64,000 nucleotides of DNA, from contig NZ_VTOK01000011.1 in assembly GCF_009765375.1 (NCBI RefSeq), positions 124,001 through 188,000 of the forward strand. Reading direction: 5' to 3'. Position 1 is the stretch's first letter. The number at the start of each line of letters is the position of its first letter. This DNA comes from Alteribacillus sp. YIM 98480 (GTDB lineage: Bacteria > Bacillota > Bacilli > Bacillales > Marinococcaceae). The notes below the pieces were generated by a model. That model searched no databases. It saw only the letters and a program-made list of their open reading frames with translations, and had not been told where the DNA came from. The position numbers and the translations under genes are program-made. This document shows positions 17,599 to 26,248 of the stretch, piece after piece.

Positions 17599-17629
17599 TA
17601 GTATGCCTCAGAAAAAGGAAGGATATGAA
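17599..17629 (-). promoter_or_regulatory. sigma-G-type promoter of tlp
   Basis: The minus strand has TTCATA (17629-17624), 18 nt, then CATACTA (17605-17599). CATACTA is the sigma-G -10 consensus; the -35 is a fair match to the G/T-C-A-T-A pattern. This agrees with forespore expression of Tlp. Confidence 0.65.
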
Positions 17630-17796
17630 AAGATAAATGTGAAAAGTTTGTTAATATTCATCCGCAATTGATAAAACCTTTTAAATGCCATAGGAAAATC
17701 ATATTTTCCTGATTTTCACACGCACTTTTTTCATTCTTTCAATTGAATACCCTTTCCTTTATGTTTTTAAACTAGGCTTTTTTAAGGAGTGATTTT

Positions 17797-19245
17797 GTGG
17801 ATACCTGGCTGACCATGGATACGTGGCTTGGTGACATTGTAGAGGTAAGTAATAAAATCTTATGGACGTACATTCTTGTTGGATTGTTATTGTTTTTAGG
17901 TGTATTTTTTACAGTAAAAACACGTTTTGTTCAATTCAGAATGTTAAAAGAAATGGTTATGCTTTTGATTCAAGGAACGGACCGCACCGATTTCAAAAAA
18001 AAGAAAGGCACTACCCCATTTCAAGCTTTTACAATTAGTACAGCAGCCCGTGTAGGAACAGGAAATTTAGCGGGAGTAGCGTTAGCTATTACGGCTGGAG
18101 GACCCGGGGCCGTTTTTTGGATGTGGATGATTGCCCTAGCAGGCGCAGCTACTGGCTTTGTGGAAAGCACTCTCGCTCAAATGTATAAAGTAAAAGATAA
18201 AGACGGCTTCCGCGGCGGACCGGCTTACTATATGGAAAAAGCACTAGGCATGCGCTGGATGGGGGTACTATTTGCCATCCTTATTACGTTATGCTTTGGT
18301 TTAATATTTAACGCCGTACAAACCAATACTATTTCTCAAGCCTTTACGGGCGCTTATGATATTAGTTCTTTTTGGGTTGGAATGACTATTGCTGTTTTAA
18401 TTGGTATCGTTATTTTCGGTGGTATACGCCGTATTGCGGTAGTATCCGAATTCGTTGTTCCGTTTTTTGCTATTATTTATGTCATTGTTTCAATAGTAGT
18501 CATGTTTTTTAATATCGGAACTTTACCTGAAGTCTTTTCTCTCATTGTTAGTAATGCTTTTGGATTACAAGAAATTGCTGGAGGCGGCTTAGGGGCAGCC
18601 ATTATGAGTGGTGTTCAGCGTGGATTGTTTTCTAACGAAGCCGGTATGGGTAGTGCACCAAATGCCGCTGCTACTGCTCATGTTAGTCATCCCGTAAAAC
18701 AAGGCCTGGTTCAGACACTCGGTGTATTTACAGATACGTTAATTATTTGCAGCTCGACTGCGTTTCTTATTATTTTAGCCGGCGTCCATACTTCAAGTGA
18801 ATCAGATGGAATACAATTGACACAGCTTGCCTTAGACACTCATTTAGGAGGCTGGGCACAAATTTTCGTTACGATCGCTATTTTCTTCTTTGCCTTTAGT
18901 TCCCTGCTTGGAAATTATTATTACGGGGAAGCTAATATTGAATTTATCTCTGAACATCCTGCCTATGTTCAAGCTTTTCGGGTTGCTTTTTTAATTATGG
19001 TAATGGTAGGAGCGATGAGTGAATTAGAAATCATATGGGCCCTTGCTGATGTATTCATGGGGTCAATGGCATTAGTAAACCTGATAGCTGCAGCCTTGCT
19101 CACCAAGATTGCCGTCTCTGCCCTTGAAGATTATCAACAACAGCGTAAGTTAGGGAAAGATCCTGTTTTTTACAGGGACAGCATTCCAGGTTTAAATAAT
19201 CTTGAAGCTTGGGATAAAAAACCTAAACGTTCAGAGCAGGAATAA
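17797..19245 (+). CDS. alanine/glycine or glutamine:cation symporter (AGCS family)
   Basis: 482 residues, about ten or eleven membrane helices. Family signatures visible are ARVGTGNLAGVALAITAGGPGAVFWMW near residue 85, GGPAYYMEKALG near 140, and FSNEAGMGSAPNAAA near 280. AGCS proteins import small neutral amino acids with sodium; the B. subtilis paralogue AlsT is linked to glutamine. The GTG start has AAGGAGTG 6 nt upstream. The peptide MDTWL is repeated at residues 1-5 and 7-11, so the ATG six codons in is an alternative start. Single-gene unit ended by the hairpin at 19261. Confidence 0.88.
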   Translation: MDTWLTMDTWLGDIVEVSNKILWTYILVGLLLFLGVFFTVKTRFVQFRMLKEMVMLLIQGTDRTDFKKKKGTTPFQAFTISTAARVGTGNLAGVALAITAGGPGAVFWMWMIALAGAATGFVESTLAQMYKVKDKDGFRGGPAYYMEKALGMRWMGVLFAILITLCFGLIFNAVQTNTISQAFTGAYDISSFWVGMTIAVLIGIVIFGGIRRIAVVSEFVVPFFAIIYVIVSIVVMFFNIGTLPEVFSLIVSNAFGLQEIAGGGLGAAIMSGVQRGLFSNEAGMGSAPNAAATAHVSHPVKQGLVQTLGVFTDTLIICSSTAFLIILAGVHTSSESDGIQLTQLALDTHLGGWAQIFVTIAIFFFAFSSLLGNYYYGEANIEFISEHPAYVQAFRVAFLIMVMVGAMSELEIIWALADVFMGSMALVNLIAAALLTKIAVSALEDYQQQRKLGKDPVFYRDSIPGLNNLEAWDKKPKRSEQE

Positions 19246-19260
19246 GCGATTTTAACATGC

Positions 19261-19295
19261 AGAAGGGAAACCATTTGCGGCTTCCCTTCTCTTTT
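19261..19295. terminator. bidirectional terminator between symporter and alcohol dehydrogenase
   Basis: AGAAGGGAA (19261-19269) pairs with TTCCCTTCT (19282-19290), followed by CTTTTATT. It lies between two convergent genes. Confidence 0.75.
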
Positions 19296-19296
19296 A

Positions 19297-20430
19297 TTAC
19301 GGCTTTAATACCACTTTTATATTGCCGTCTTCTTTTTTGTCAAAAATGCGGTATGCTTCATCTGCCTCTGCCAGCGGCATTTTATGAGTAATGATATCTG
19401 TCGGATCGAATTCTTTATTTTCGATCATCTCATACAACTTAGGCATTAAGTGAATAACAGGAGCTTGCCCCATTTTTAAAGAAACATTTCTTGTAAAAAA
19501 ATCTCCAAGAGGAAAGTTGTTCGCTTCCGTTCCGTATACACCTGTTAATTGTACGGTTCCAAATTTCCCAACAGCCTGCGAGGCAGTGATAATTGGACTG
19601 ATCGTACCAAATTGATTGTCTCCTTTAGAACCGTGCTCTTTACTCGGAGGGACAGTTCCATCCATGCCGACACAGTCAATGACAACATCTGCTCCTCCTT
19701 TCGTATTTTCATGCAAAAGAGACCCTATTTCGTCATGTTCACCAAAATTGTACGTTTCCACGTTATTGGTTCGCTTGGCATGCTCAAGCCTGTGAGGTAC
19801 TTGATCTACAGCGATAACTCTATCTGCTCCTTTCATCCATGCAAACTTTTGAGTCATTAATCCAATCGGTCCGCATCCGAGCACAACCACCGTGTCACCC
19901 TTTTTTACCCCGCTGTGTTCTACGCTCCAATAAGAAGTCGGAACCACATCAGACAAGAATAATAGACTTTCATCTTCTAGTTCACTGCTTTTTGGAACAA
20001 CAAATGAGGTGAATTCAGCATAAGGTACTCGTAAATATTCTGCTTGTCCACCCGGATAGTCACCCATCTGTTTGGAATATCCGAACAAACCGCCGTTATC
20101 AGCATGAGGATTGGAGTTATCGCATTGACTTTCCATTTGGTTTTGGCAGTAATGACACTCCCCACAGCTAATATTAAAAGGAATAACAACACGGTCGCCT
20201 TTCTTAATATTTTTGACCTCAGGACCAGTCTCTTCTACAATGCCCATTGGTTCATGCCCCACTACATAATCTTCTGGTAAAGGTATGCCGCCTTTGTATA
20301 AATGTAAATCAGATCCGCAAATGCCACTAGCCGTAATCCGCACTATCATATCCTCTTTTTCTTGAATAGAAGGGTTTTCTACTTGCTTTACCTTCATGTT
20401 GTCTTTACTTTGAAAAGTTACTGCTTTCAT
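19297..20430 (-). CDS. zinc-dependent alcohol dehydrogenase, formaldehyde-dehydrogenase-like
   Basis: 377 residues of the medium-chain dehydrogenase family. Catalytic zinc ligands are in SGICGSDLHLY (residue 37) and GHEPMG (59), and the structural zinc cysteines in CGECHYCQNQMESQC. The NAD-binding loop is VVLGCGPIGLM near 183. The long insertion with GSKGDNQFGTI around residue 268 and the high acidity match the glutathione-independent formaldehyde dehydrogenase subgroup (B. subtilis AdhB type). Substrate is not certain; an aldehyde or polyol is likely. AGGGGCG precedes the ATG. Single gene. Confidence 0.85.
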   Translation of the reverse strand: MKAVTFQSKDNMKVKQVENPSIQEKEDMIVRITASGICGSDLHLYKGGIPLPEDYVVGHEPMGIVEETGPEVKNIKKGDRVVIPFNISCGECHYCQNQMESQCDNSNPHADNGGLFGYSKQMGDYPGGQAEYLRVPYAEFTSFVVPKSSELEDESLLFLSDVVPTSYWSVEHSGVKKGDTVVVLGCGPIGLMTQKFAWMKGADRVIAVDQVPHRLEHAKRTNNVETYNFGEHDEIGSLLHENTKGGADVVIDCVGMDGTVPPSKEHGSKGDNQFGTISPIITASQAVGKFGTVQLTGVYGTEANNFPLGDFFTRNVSLKMGQAPVIHLMPKLYEMIENKEFDPTDIITHKMPLAEADEAYRIFDKKEDGNIKVVLKP

Positions 20431-20701
20431 GGACTTTACACGCCCCTTTCTACTCTTTTTATGAAGGGCATTACCTTTTATTTATTAACCTTAAACATAG
20501 ACAACTGCCATTTTTCTAAAAATCGAGATAAAACATAACCTTACCCTTAAAAATAATGTTATTTTTTGCTCAATTTATATAAAAGTTTCAGAATATCTAG
20601 TCTATAAATCTATCACATGGTATCCTATGCACAGGTGAAAAAAATGGAGAATATTGCCTACATTTTTCAACGAAATAGAAAGAGAGGAGGATTTTGTCAT
20701 T

Positions 20702-22426
20702 TTGAGGAAAAAAATTTCATATTCAATTTTAGCTGCCGCAGTTTCTGTTTCCTTTTTAACTACAGCAAACATAGATCACGCTGAAGCCTTTAATGATGTG
20801 GGAGCAGACTACTGGGCTAAAGAAGAAATTTCTTATCTAGCTGAAGAAAGTATAGTAGATGGACGTGAGTCAGGGGATTTTGGTCCAGAAGAAGAAGTTG
20901 CTCGTGCTCAAGCAGCTAAAATGATGTCCAATGCTTTGAGCTCAGGTACCATCCGCACTCCAGCTTCGCCCACCTTTTCAGATGTAAACACAGAATTTTG
21001 GGCTTTTAAACATATTGAACAGGCTGCAGAATTAGAGGTTTTCACTGGAAAAAAAGATGGTCGTTTTGATCCGAATGGAAATATTGAACGTGCCCAAGTA
21101 GCAGCAATAATAGGAAGAGCCTTTTTCGGAGAAGAAGCAGAGAACAACGACAGTGAAGTACAGTTTGAAGATATTTCGGCTGAGTTTTGGGCAAAAGGCT
21201 ACATAGCCACATTAGCTGAAAATGGAATAATTGAAGATGAAAATAACTTCAGACCAAATGAAAATGCTACAAGGGCAGAAGTTTCAGCCTATTTGGCTAG
21301 AGCAATGGAAAAAAATCTTGGTGAGGAAGAAGAACACGTAGAAGAACCACCTTCAAAAGAAGAACTACAAGAAGATAATATTCTTTTTGAAGGAGAAGTG
21401 AATGCTGAGGACACGTTGAACGCACGAAGCGGTCCAGGAATGGACTATAAAACGGTTACTGAGTTTGAAGATGGCACAAAGATTGATATTTATGAAAATA
21501 ACGACGAATGGCTTAAAACAGAACACAATGGTGAATGGTTATATGTTTATCATAGCTACATAGAAAAAGCCGATGACGTAAAGTCAGAAGAGCCAGAGGA
21601 AACCGATGAACAAGAAGAAACAGATCAATCAGAGGAGTCAACAGACCAGTCTTCCTCGTCGCACGATAATCAAATTATAGCTGAAGCGAAAGCAATGGTG
21701 TCTGACTTAAATGTCAGATTAGAGGCTGATGAAGAAAGTGACAAAATTGGAAAACTTGATGAAGGCGATATCATAGATGTTTACGAACATGTTGACGAGG
21801 ATTGGGCGTTAGTTGATTATAATGGGGAACAAGGATATGTTCACCGTTATTACCTTCAAGAAAAAGTACCAGGAGAAAGCGCCCTTACTGATAAAACCAT
21901 CGTCATTGACGCTGGACACGGAGACCATGACAATGGTGCTTCTGCAAATGGACTTGTCGAAAAGGAAGTTGTTTTAGATGTAGCACTTGAAGTGGAAGAA
22001 AGATTAGAAAAAGCTGATGTTAATGTTGTTATGACCCGAAGCGATGATACATTTTTAGAGCTTAGTGAAAGAGTAGAAATAGCGGAAGAGACTGATGCTG
22101 ACTCATTTGTAAGCATTCATGCCAACGCAGCCAGCCCAGCGGCTGAAGGAGCTGAAACATTTTATAATAACGATTCTAAAGCAGCAGAAAGCAAGGCATT
22201 GGCTGAATCTATTCAAGATGAACTAGTGTCGCAAACCGAGATGAGTGATAGACGAGTAGCCGAAGCTGGATTTTATGTCATTAAAAACACGACGATGCCA
22301 AGTACGTTGATCGAACTAGGTTTTCTTACTAACACGCAAGATACAGAACGGATGAAACAGCCAAACTATGAAGAAAAAGCAGCAGATGCTGTCTACGACG
22401 GTATTGTCAATTACTATGATTGGTAA
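20702..22426 (+). CDS. secreted N-acetylmuramoyl-L-alanine amidase with three SLH and two SH3 domains
   Basis: 574 residues from the TTG at 20702, which has GAGGAGG 11 nt upstream and is directly followed by a signal peptide (RKKISYSILAAAVSVSFLTTANIDHAEA). Domains in order: three S-layer-homology repeats (about 30-75, 88-135, 150-197; each starts F.D....(F/Y)WA), two bacterial SH3 repeats (about 232-292 and 332-395), and an Amidase_3 domain (about 400-574) with the zinc motifs VIDAGHGDHDNGA, SIHANA and the catalytic glutamate in TLIELGFLTN. It should bind the cell wall and cleave peptidoglycan outside the cell, probably in cell separation or wall turnover. It is very acidic, with a Glu/Asp/Ser-rich linker between the SH3 repeats. 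Confidence 0.93.
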   Translation: MRKKISYSILAAAVSVSFLTTANIDHAEAFNDVGADYWAKEEISYLAEESIVDGRESGDFGPEEEVARAQAAKMMSNALSSGTIRTPASPTFSDVNTEFWAFKHIEQAAELEVFTGKKDGRFDPNGNIERAQVAAIIGRAFFGEEAENNDSEVQFEDISAEFWAKGYIATLAENGIIEDENNFRPNENATRAEVSAYLARAMEKNLGEEEEHVEEPPSKEELQEDNILFEGEVNAEDTLNARSGPGMDYKTVTEFEDGTKIDIYENNDEWLKTEHNGEWLYVYHSYIEKADDVKSEEPEETDEQEETDQSEESTDQSSSSHDNQIIAEAKAMVSDLNVRLEADEESDKIGKLDEGDIIDVYEHVDEDWALVDYNGEQGYVHRYYLQEKVPGESALTDKTIVIDAGHGDHDNGASANGLVEKEVVLDVALEVEERLEKADVNVVMTRSDDTFLELSERVEIAEETDADSFVSIHANAASPAAEGAETFYNNDSKAAESKALAESIQDELVSQTEMSDRRVAEAGFYVIKNTTMPSTLIELGFLTNTQDTERMKQPNYEEKAADAVYDGIVNYYDW

Positions 22427-22429
22427 AAT

Positions 22430-22874
22430 GTAAGAAAAGCGCAAGCGCCTTAAAAGAAGGAAGTTCGGCTACGAGCGTCACGTCCTGTGACAACGCCGAA
22501 CTGACTCCCATCCTGGGAGCCCGCGACAGGTTCTGGAGCTTTCGCGCAGGGTCGTCTGCGGCCCGGAGTCGAAAGGGAAGATATAAGACGTTCAGCTCAT
22601 TTTAATGAACTTCTCCTAAGATCGCACACGTCGACGCATAGGATGTGCTAATGTCGCCAATGCCACAGGACGTGGCGTTTTTGGCGACGAGTGTGCAACG
22701 TTGAAGTCACCACATCGTGTGGATGTACGTCCTGTGACAACGCTGAACTGGCTTGCGCAGGAGGTGTTGACTTTTGCGTTGCGACAGGACGTTCGCGGTT
22801 TTAGCAAAAGTTCCTCTTTGCCTGAGCGGCTGGGCACTGAAGCTAGACATCAAAAACGCCAACTATTATAATTT
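22430..22874 (+). repeat. MITE-like repeat, expanded copy D (445 bp)
   Basis: It has the same ends as the 161-bp copies (GTAAGAAAAGCGCAAGCGCC left; AAAACGCC then TTTCTTACCTTTT right), but the centre is replaced by about 300 extra bases. That centre contains a near-identical 24-bp direct repeat (22480-22503 and 22727-22750, core ACGTCCTGTGACAACGC) and further CACAGGACGT/GCGACAGGACG pieces. It begins four bases after the amidase stop. No real gene is visible inside; GC content is much higher than the flanks. Confidence 0.75.
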
Positions 22875-22953
22875 CTTACCTTTTAAAAAATTGGCGAATG
22901 CTGCAGTTTTACTTTGATCAACATTTTAAATGCAAAAGTATAAAGTATAACGT

Positions 22954-22993
22954 AAGCATGCCTCTTGTGAAATATTCAGAGGCATGCTTTTTT
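22954..22993 (+). terminator. strong terminator downstream of repeat D
   Basis: AAGCATGCCTCT (22954-22965) pairs perfectly with AGAGGCATGCTT (22978-22989), followed by a run of T on the plus strand. It would end a transcript coming through the amidase gene and repeat D. Confidence 0.8.
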
Positions 22994-23021
22994 GTTTGGA
23001 AAAAATTTGAAAAGTACTCTT

Positions 23022-23396
23022 TTAATTGAAGGTAAGAAAATACGTCAACAAAAGTGCTAAAATAAGTGTCATTAAAATACTTGTAAAAATAATTGCAATG
23101 TTGGATGCTCGATATTTCCCGGTGTTTATCGTTTTTCTGTTTTTTAAATAAATATAAGTAGAAACAGTAATAATAACCATCCCAATAAGAAAGGCAATGA
23201 TACTAATTAAAATTGCCATAAATTCCTCGTAGTAGTTGCTTAAAGGAGTTGTAAAATGAAGACTTGTGGCAAAAAAACCTACCCCCATAATCGCAATCGA
23301 TGTTCGAATCCAAGCTAAATATGTTCTTTCATTGGCAAGGTGCTGTTGTATGTAAAGAGAATCTACTGTTTGTTTATCTTTTTCAGTCATTTCCAT
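23022..23396 (-). CDS. DUF202 family membrane protein (YidH-like)
   Basis: 124 residues. LANERTYLAWIRTSIAIMGVGF near residue 20 is the DUF202/YidH signature; three membrane helices follow (about 30-48, 60-83, 98-122). The function of the family is unknown. GGAAGGG lies just before the start; two closely spaced ATG codons make the exact start uncertain by two residues. It sits 10 bp after the TauE-like exporter gene and is probably co-transcribed with it. Confidence 0.85.
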   Translation of the reverse strand: MEMTEKDKQTVDSLYIQQHLANERTYLAWIRTSIAIMGVGFFATSLHFTTPLSNYYEEFMAILISIIAFLIGMVIITVSTYIYLKNRKTINTGKYRASNIAIIFTSILMTLILALLLTYFLTFN

Positions 23397-23409
23397 CACA
23401 CCCTTCCAA

Positions 23410-24144
23410 TTAGGAGAAGAAAATTAAATTTAAACCAGCTAAGGCGACAATAAAACTGGCAATCCTTTTTATATGAACTTGTGATAAACGATCAAACCAA
23501 TGCATTCCTAAACGAGTTCCGGCAAGAACACTCACAAATCCTACGAGAAAATATAACAGAAACTCACTGCTAAAGTCACCGCTTACCCCATGCATCACCA
23601 CGGTAACGATACTAGTAACAACAAACGTTGCCTGTAAGTTAGCAGAATACGCGTATTTGTCTCTACAGGCCACCATAAAATAAAAAACAAAAAATGGACC
23701 TCCTACCACGAATACTCCGCCGATCAACCCTCCTACAAACCCTAATATAATAGGAAAGATAACATTATCTTTCTCGACTGTCTCATCTTTTTGTTTTTGC
23801 ATTAGTATGTATATCACCATTCCAATTAAAACGAAACCTAGTACTTTTTTTAAAATATCCATTTCTCCAAAATGATGAAGAATAAAAAAAGCACCTACCC
23901 GCCCTAGAGAGGCAGCGCTTAATAGAAAAAAAAGCTTACGATAATGAATATGCTTATATACCTTAATAAAAATACTTAGTGACGTTACTAACGCTAAAGA
24001 TACAACTAGCAGTGTGCTGTCTTTCAAGGTGAACAAGAATGGAAGAAAACTCATAGCAAATAGTCCAAAACCAAAACCGCTTGCCCCTTGAAGAAAACTG
24101 CCAAGGAATAATACAATAAACACGATAAACATTTCAAAAACCAT
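23410..24144 (-). CDS. TauE/SafE family anion exporter
   Basis: 244 residues with about eight membrane helices. LGSFLQGASGFGFGLFAMSFLP near residue 16 and GFVGGLIGGVFVVGGPFFVFY near 133 are the paired signatures of TauE/SafE transporters, which export sulfite, sulfoacetate or other organosulfur anions. The actual substrate is unknown. It is followed within 10 bp by the DUF202 gene. No sulfur-metabolism gene is nearby. Confidence 0.85.
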   Translation of the reverse strand: MVFEMFIVFIVLFLGSFLQGASGFGFGLFAMSFLPFLFTLKDSTLLVVSLALVTSLSIFIKVYKHIHYRKLFFLLSAASLGRVGAFFILHHFGEMDILKKVLGFVLIGMVIYILMQKQKDETVEKDNVIFPIILGFVGGLIGGVFVVGGPFFVFYFMVACRDKYAYSANLQATFVVTSIVTVVMHGVSGDFSSEFLLYFLVGFVSVLAGTRLGMHWFDRLSQVHIKRIASFIVALAGLNLIFFS

Positions 24145-24220
24145 TATGGCATAGAACCTTTCTTCCGTTTAATTAATGCAGTAGCAATAATTCACATGAA
24201 ATGATTCAGATCTAAACAAA

Positions 24221-24277
24221 TGGCGGAAATCAATATAGAACCTTGGTATTTTTCAAGGTTCTTATTCATTTCCGCCA
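24221..24277 (-). terminator. long nested hairpin downstream of cotX-like gene
   Basis: Outer stem TGGCGGAAAT/ATTTCCGCCA (24221-24230 with 24268-24277) and inner stem AGAACCTTG/CAAGGTTCT (24237-24245 with 24254-24262). It lies ten bases after the cotX-like stop. On the minus strand the T tract is short (TTTG), so termination strength is uncertain. Confidence 0.6.
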
Positions 24278-24286
24278 AATCCCTCC

Positions 24287-24739
24287 TTAGAAGATGTCAA
24301 CAACGATGGCTACAGCGATTAAGAGCTGTAACAACAGCTGAATGTTTGCTGCTAGCTGAGTGTCTACTTTTTCTATAGTTACTTCTCGACTATTTTCTAC
24401 TAAAATGTTCTGATACGTCAATTGTTTTATTTTAGCTGTTTGAATGAGCTCTTGTGTAAACCGATCTGCTTTTTCAGAATCCCCAATCGTAATCGTTACC
24501 AATATTAAAATAACAGCCTGCAAACCAGCCTGGAGGCTTAATGCCGCCTTTAATTCAGTCATTTCTACTGTGACGTCACATGAATCGATAATTTTAATAT
24601 ATTCTTCGGATAGTTGTAACGTTTTGTTACTTTGCTCTCCTGACTGTGTTCTTCTCCTTCTTCTAGTCGAATTACAATCCTCATGGTTTACCGAAGGATC
24701 TAAAGCATCCCAGCGTCTTTCTGAGCTTCTTTTTGCCAT
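24287..24739 (-). CDS. cotX: spore coat protein, CotX/CotV domain
   Basis: 150 residues. The body is two related CotX/V repeats: IKIIDSCDVTVEMTELKAALSLQAGLQ (about 48-75) and ILVENSREVTIEKVDTQLAANIQLLLQLLIA (about 112-142). The N-terminus WDALDPSVNHEDCNS also matches CotX. CotX is part of the insoluble spore-crust fraction in B. subtilis. GGGAGGG lies 9 nt before the ATG, and a sigma-K-type -10 (CATAGAATA) at 24772-24764. The CotW-like gene follows upstream in the same direction. Confidence 0.92.
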   Translation of the reverse strand: MAKRSSERRWDALDPSVNHEDCNSTRRRRRTQSGEQSNKTLQLSEEYIKIIDSCDVTVEMTELKAALSLQAGLQAVILILVTITIGDSEKADRFTQELIQTAKIKQLTYQNILVENSREVTIEKVDTQLAANIQLLLQLLIAVAIVVDIF

Positions 24740-24763
24740 TTTTTAGGTCCCTCCCTTCTTTTG

Positions 24764-24772
24764 TATTCTATG
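24764..24772 (-). promoter_or_regulatory. sigma-K-type -10 element upstream of cotX
   Basis: The minus strand reads CATAGAATA, an exact fit to CATANNNTA. I do not see a convincing -35 AC at the right distance, so only the -10 is supported. Confidence 0.45.
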
Positions 24773-24822
24773 CATAGAAGACTATCAAGAATAGACACTC
24801 TTCCTATTGGATTCGTTTAATT

Positions 24823-25032
24823 TTATTTTCCCGTGGCTTCATTATTTTCGATTTGTGTTGTTGTATATTGCTTCTTTAAAAAATTGTCTACATTTTCTTC
24901 AATCTCTTTAATCACTTCTCTTAACTGTTCTTTTTCCTCGTCTGACAAATCAACCGACTTATAATCAATACCATGTTTTTTGAGCAGTCTTCGTACTAAC
25001 ATCTGTGTTAATTTAGGGTTTTGCTTCATCAT
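24823..25032 (-). CDS. CotW-like spore coat protein candidate
   Basis: 69 residues from the ATG at 25032, which has AAGGAGGG 4 nt upstream; a longer frame begins inside the ger gene and lacks a ribosome site. The sequence LTQMLVRRLLKKHGIDYKSVDLSDEEKEQLREVIKEI resembles the start of B. subtilis CotW (TKMLVQNIFSKHGV...VSDEEKEMLLNLVKDL), as recalled. It is charged and likely helical. Its position directly upstream of cotX supports a spore-crust role, since cotVWX are clustered in B. subtilis. It lacks the C-terminal charged tail of CotW. The identification is by resemblance and context. Confidence 0.6.
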   Translation of the reverse strand: MMKQNPKLTQMLVRRLLKKHGIDYKSVDLSDEEKEQLREVIKEIEENVDNFLKKQYTTTQIENNEATGK

Positions 25033-25141
25033 CTCACCCTCCTTATTGTCATTTCTATAAATTATATGGAAATGAAAGGAACCTAGTGTGGTGAAACGAC
25101 TACTATTACTAGGCAAAATAGAAAATTGGTATAAACGTTTA

Positions 25142-26248
25142 TTAACTGTATACGCCGATATCATTAATTTCTGCTTTTACATGAGGTTGAATATCAATGT
25201 TTGGATAAACCTCCTGCCAATCCAAACCGCTCCACTCCTTATAAGAAATGCTATTTCTAACTTTTTTTCCTAGCCCAAGGCTATCTACCTGTTTAGCTTG
25301 TAATGTTTCAATTACCTCTTTTGCTCTTTTTTCCACTGATTTCGCTAATTGTTTCTCAAGAGTTTTCAAATCCTTATTTTTCGTTATATCTAGAGGTCCA
25401 TTATACTCTAAGAGTGCTCCTTTAATATGAATTTCCACATCTATCTTCATATCATCATTGGGGCCATTTGCCGTTACTACTACCTTCCGTTTATTTCGAA
25501 TGGAATCAAATAATAATTGCGCACTCTCTTTCTTTTCTTTTTCTTCTAGGGTTAAGTGCACCGAACCTGCACTAAAACTTCCATGTAGAAAGAAAAATAT
25601 TCTTGCGTCAACCGGATCTATTTTGTCTACATACTTATCATCATTAAATAGCGCAATGCCGTCTAAGGCTATTTTGTCGTCACCCATTTTAATAATCGGT
25701 GCTATAGGGTCGATTCCATCTTCAAACAGGTCTCTTGTAAATTGATGAAGCCTCGTTTCTGGCGTCATGTGCAGCTTCGATTCTTTTTCAATAAGAGCAT
25801 CTAAGTATACGCTAACTTGGGGGTGCTGGGTATACGGTTCACTTAATAATTTGTATGCCTGGCCATTTACGATACTTACTTTAACCCTCGTTCCGAATAT
25901 GGGATCACGGTTCATTGTTTTAATTTGTTCAGCTATACCGTTTTCTGCAGCTTCTTTTCCGAAAAGAACATTTCGCAGCTGGCCATTTTCAATTTCTCGG
26001 TTCGATTGCCGGGATAAACTTAACATCGCTTCTTTATCACTGTCCGAAACAGTAGTTAAAAACTCTCGTTCATTTTCAGCATCTGGTTCAATTTGCGGAA
26101 CAATCGCAGATACTAAAAATTTATCCTCCTCTTCTTCTTTCATTTGATCCAAACCGAGTACTTGAACGAAACCAACGTCTTCAACAATATGCTGATCACT
26201 ACATCCCATCATTAGTCCCATTATGAGAAAACTTAAATATTTCCTCAT
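25142..26248 (-). CDS. spore germination lipoprotein, Ger(x)C family
   Basis: About 368 residues. An N-terminal lipoprotein signal (MRKYLSFLIMGLMMGCSD, lipobox cysteine about residue 16) is followed by a Ger(x)C body with VEDVGFVQVLGLDQ and a C-terminal KEVIETLQAKQVDSLGLGKKVRN...WQEVYPNIDIQPHVKAEI. Such proteins form the C subunit of nutrient germinant receptors on the outer face of the spore inner membrane. The ATG at 26248 overlaps the permease stop and has AAGGAAGGTG upstream. It is the third gene of a ger operon. Confidence 0.93.
   Translation of the reverse strand: MRKYLSFLIMGLMMGCSDQHIVEDVGFVQVLGLDQMKEEEEDKFLVSAIVPQIEPDAENEREFLTTVSDSDKEAMLSLSRQSNREIENGQLRNVLFGKEAAENGIAEQIKTMNRDPIFGTRVKVSIVNGQAYKLLSEPYTQHPQVSVYLDALIEKESKLHMTPETRLHQFTRDLFEDGIDPIAPIIKMGDDKIALDGIALFNDDKYVDKIDPVDARIFFFLHGSFSAGSVHLTLEEKEKKESAQLLFDSIRNKRKVVVTANGPNDDMKIDVEIHIKGALLEYNGPLDITKNKDLKTLEKQLAKSVEKRAKEVIETLQAKQVDSLGLGKKVRNSISYKEWSGLDWQEVYPNIDIQPHVKAEINDIGVYS

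Noticed and set aside
22616-22837. Open frame in the centre of repeat copy D
   Set aside because: Arg/Ser-rich low-complexity peptide with no ribosome site, inside GC-rich repeat DNA.
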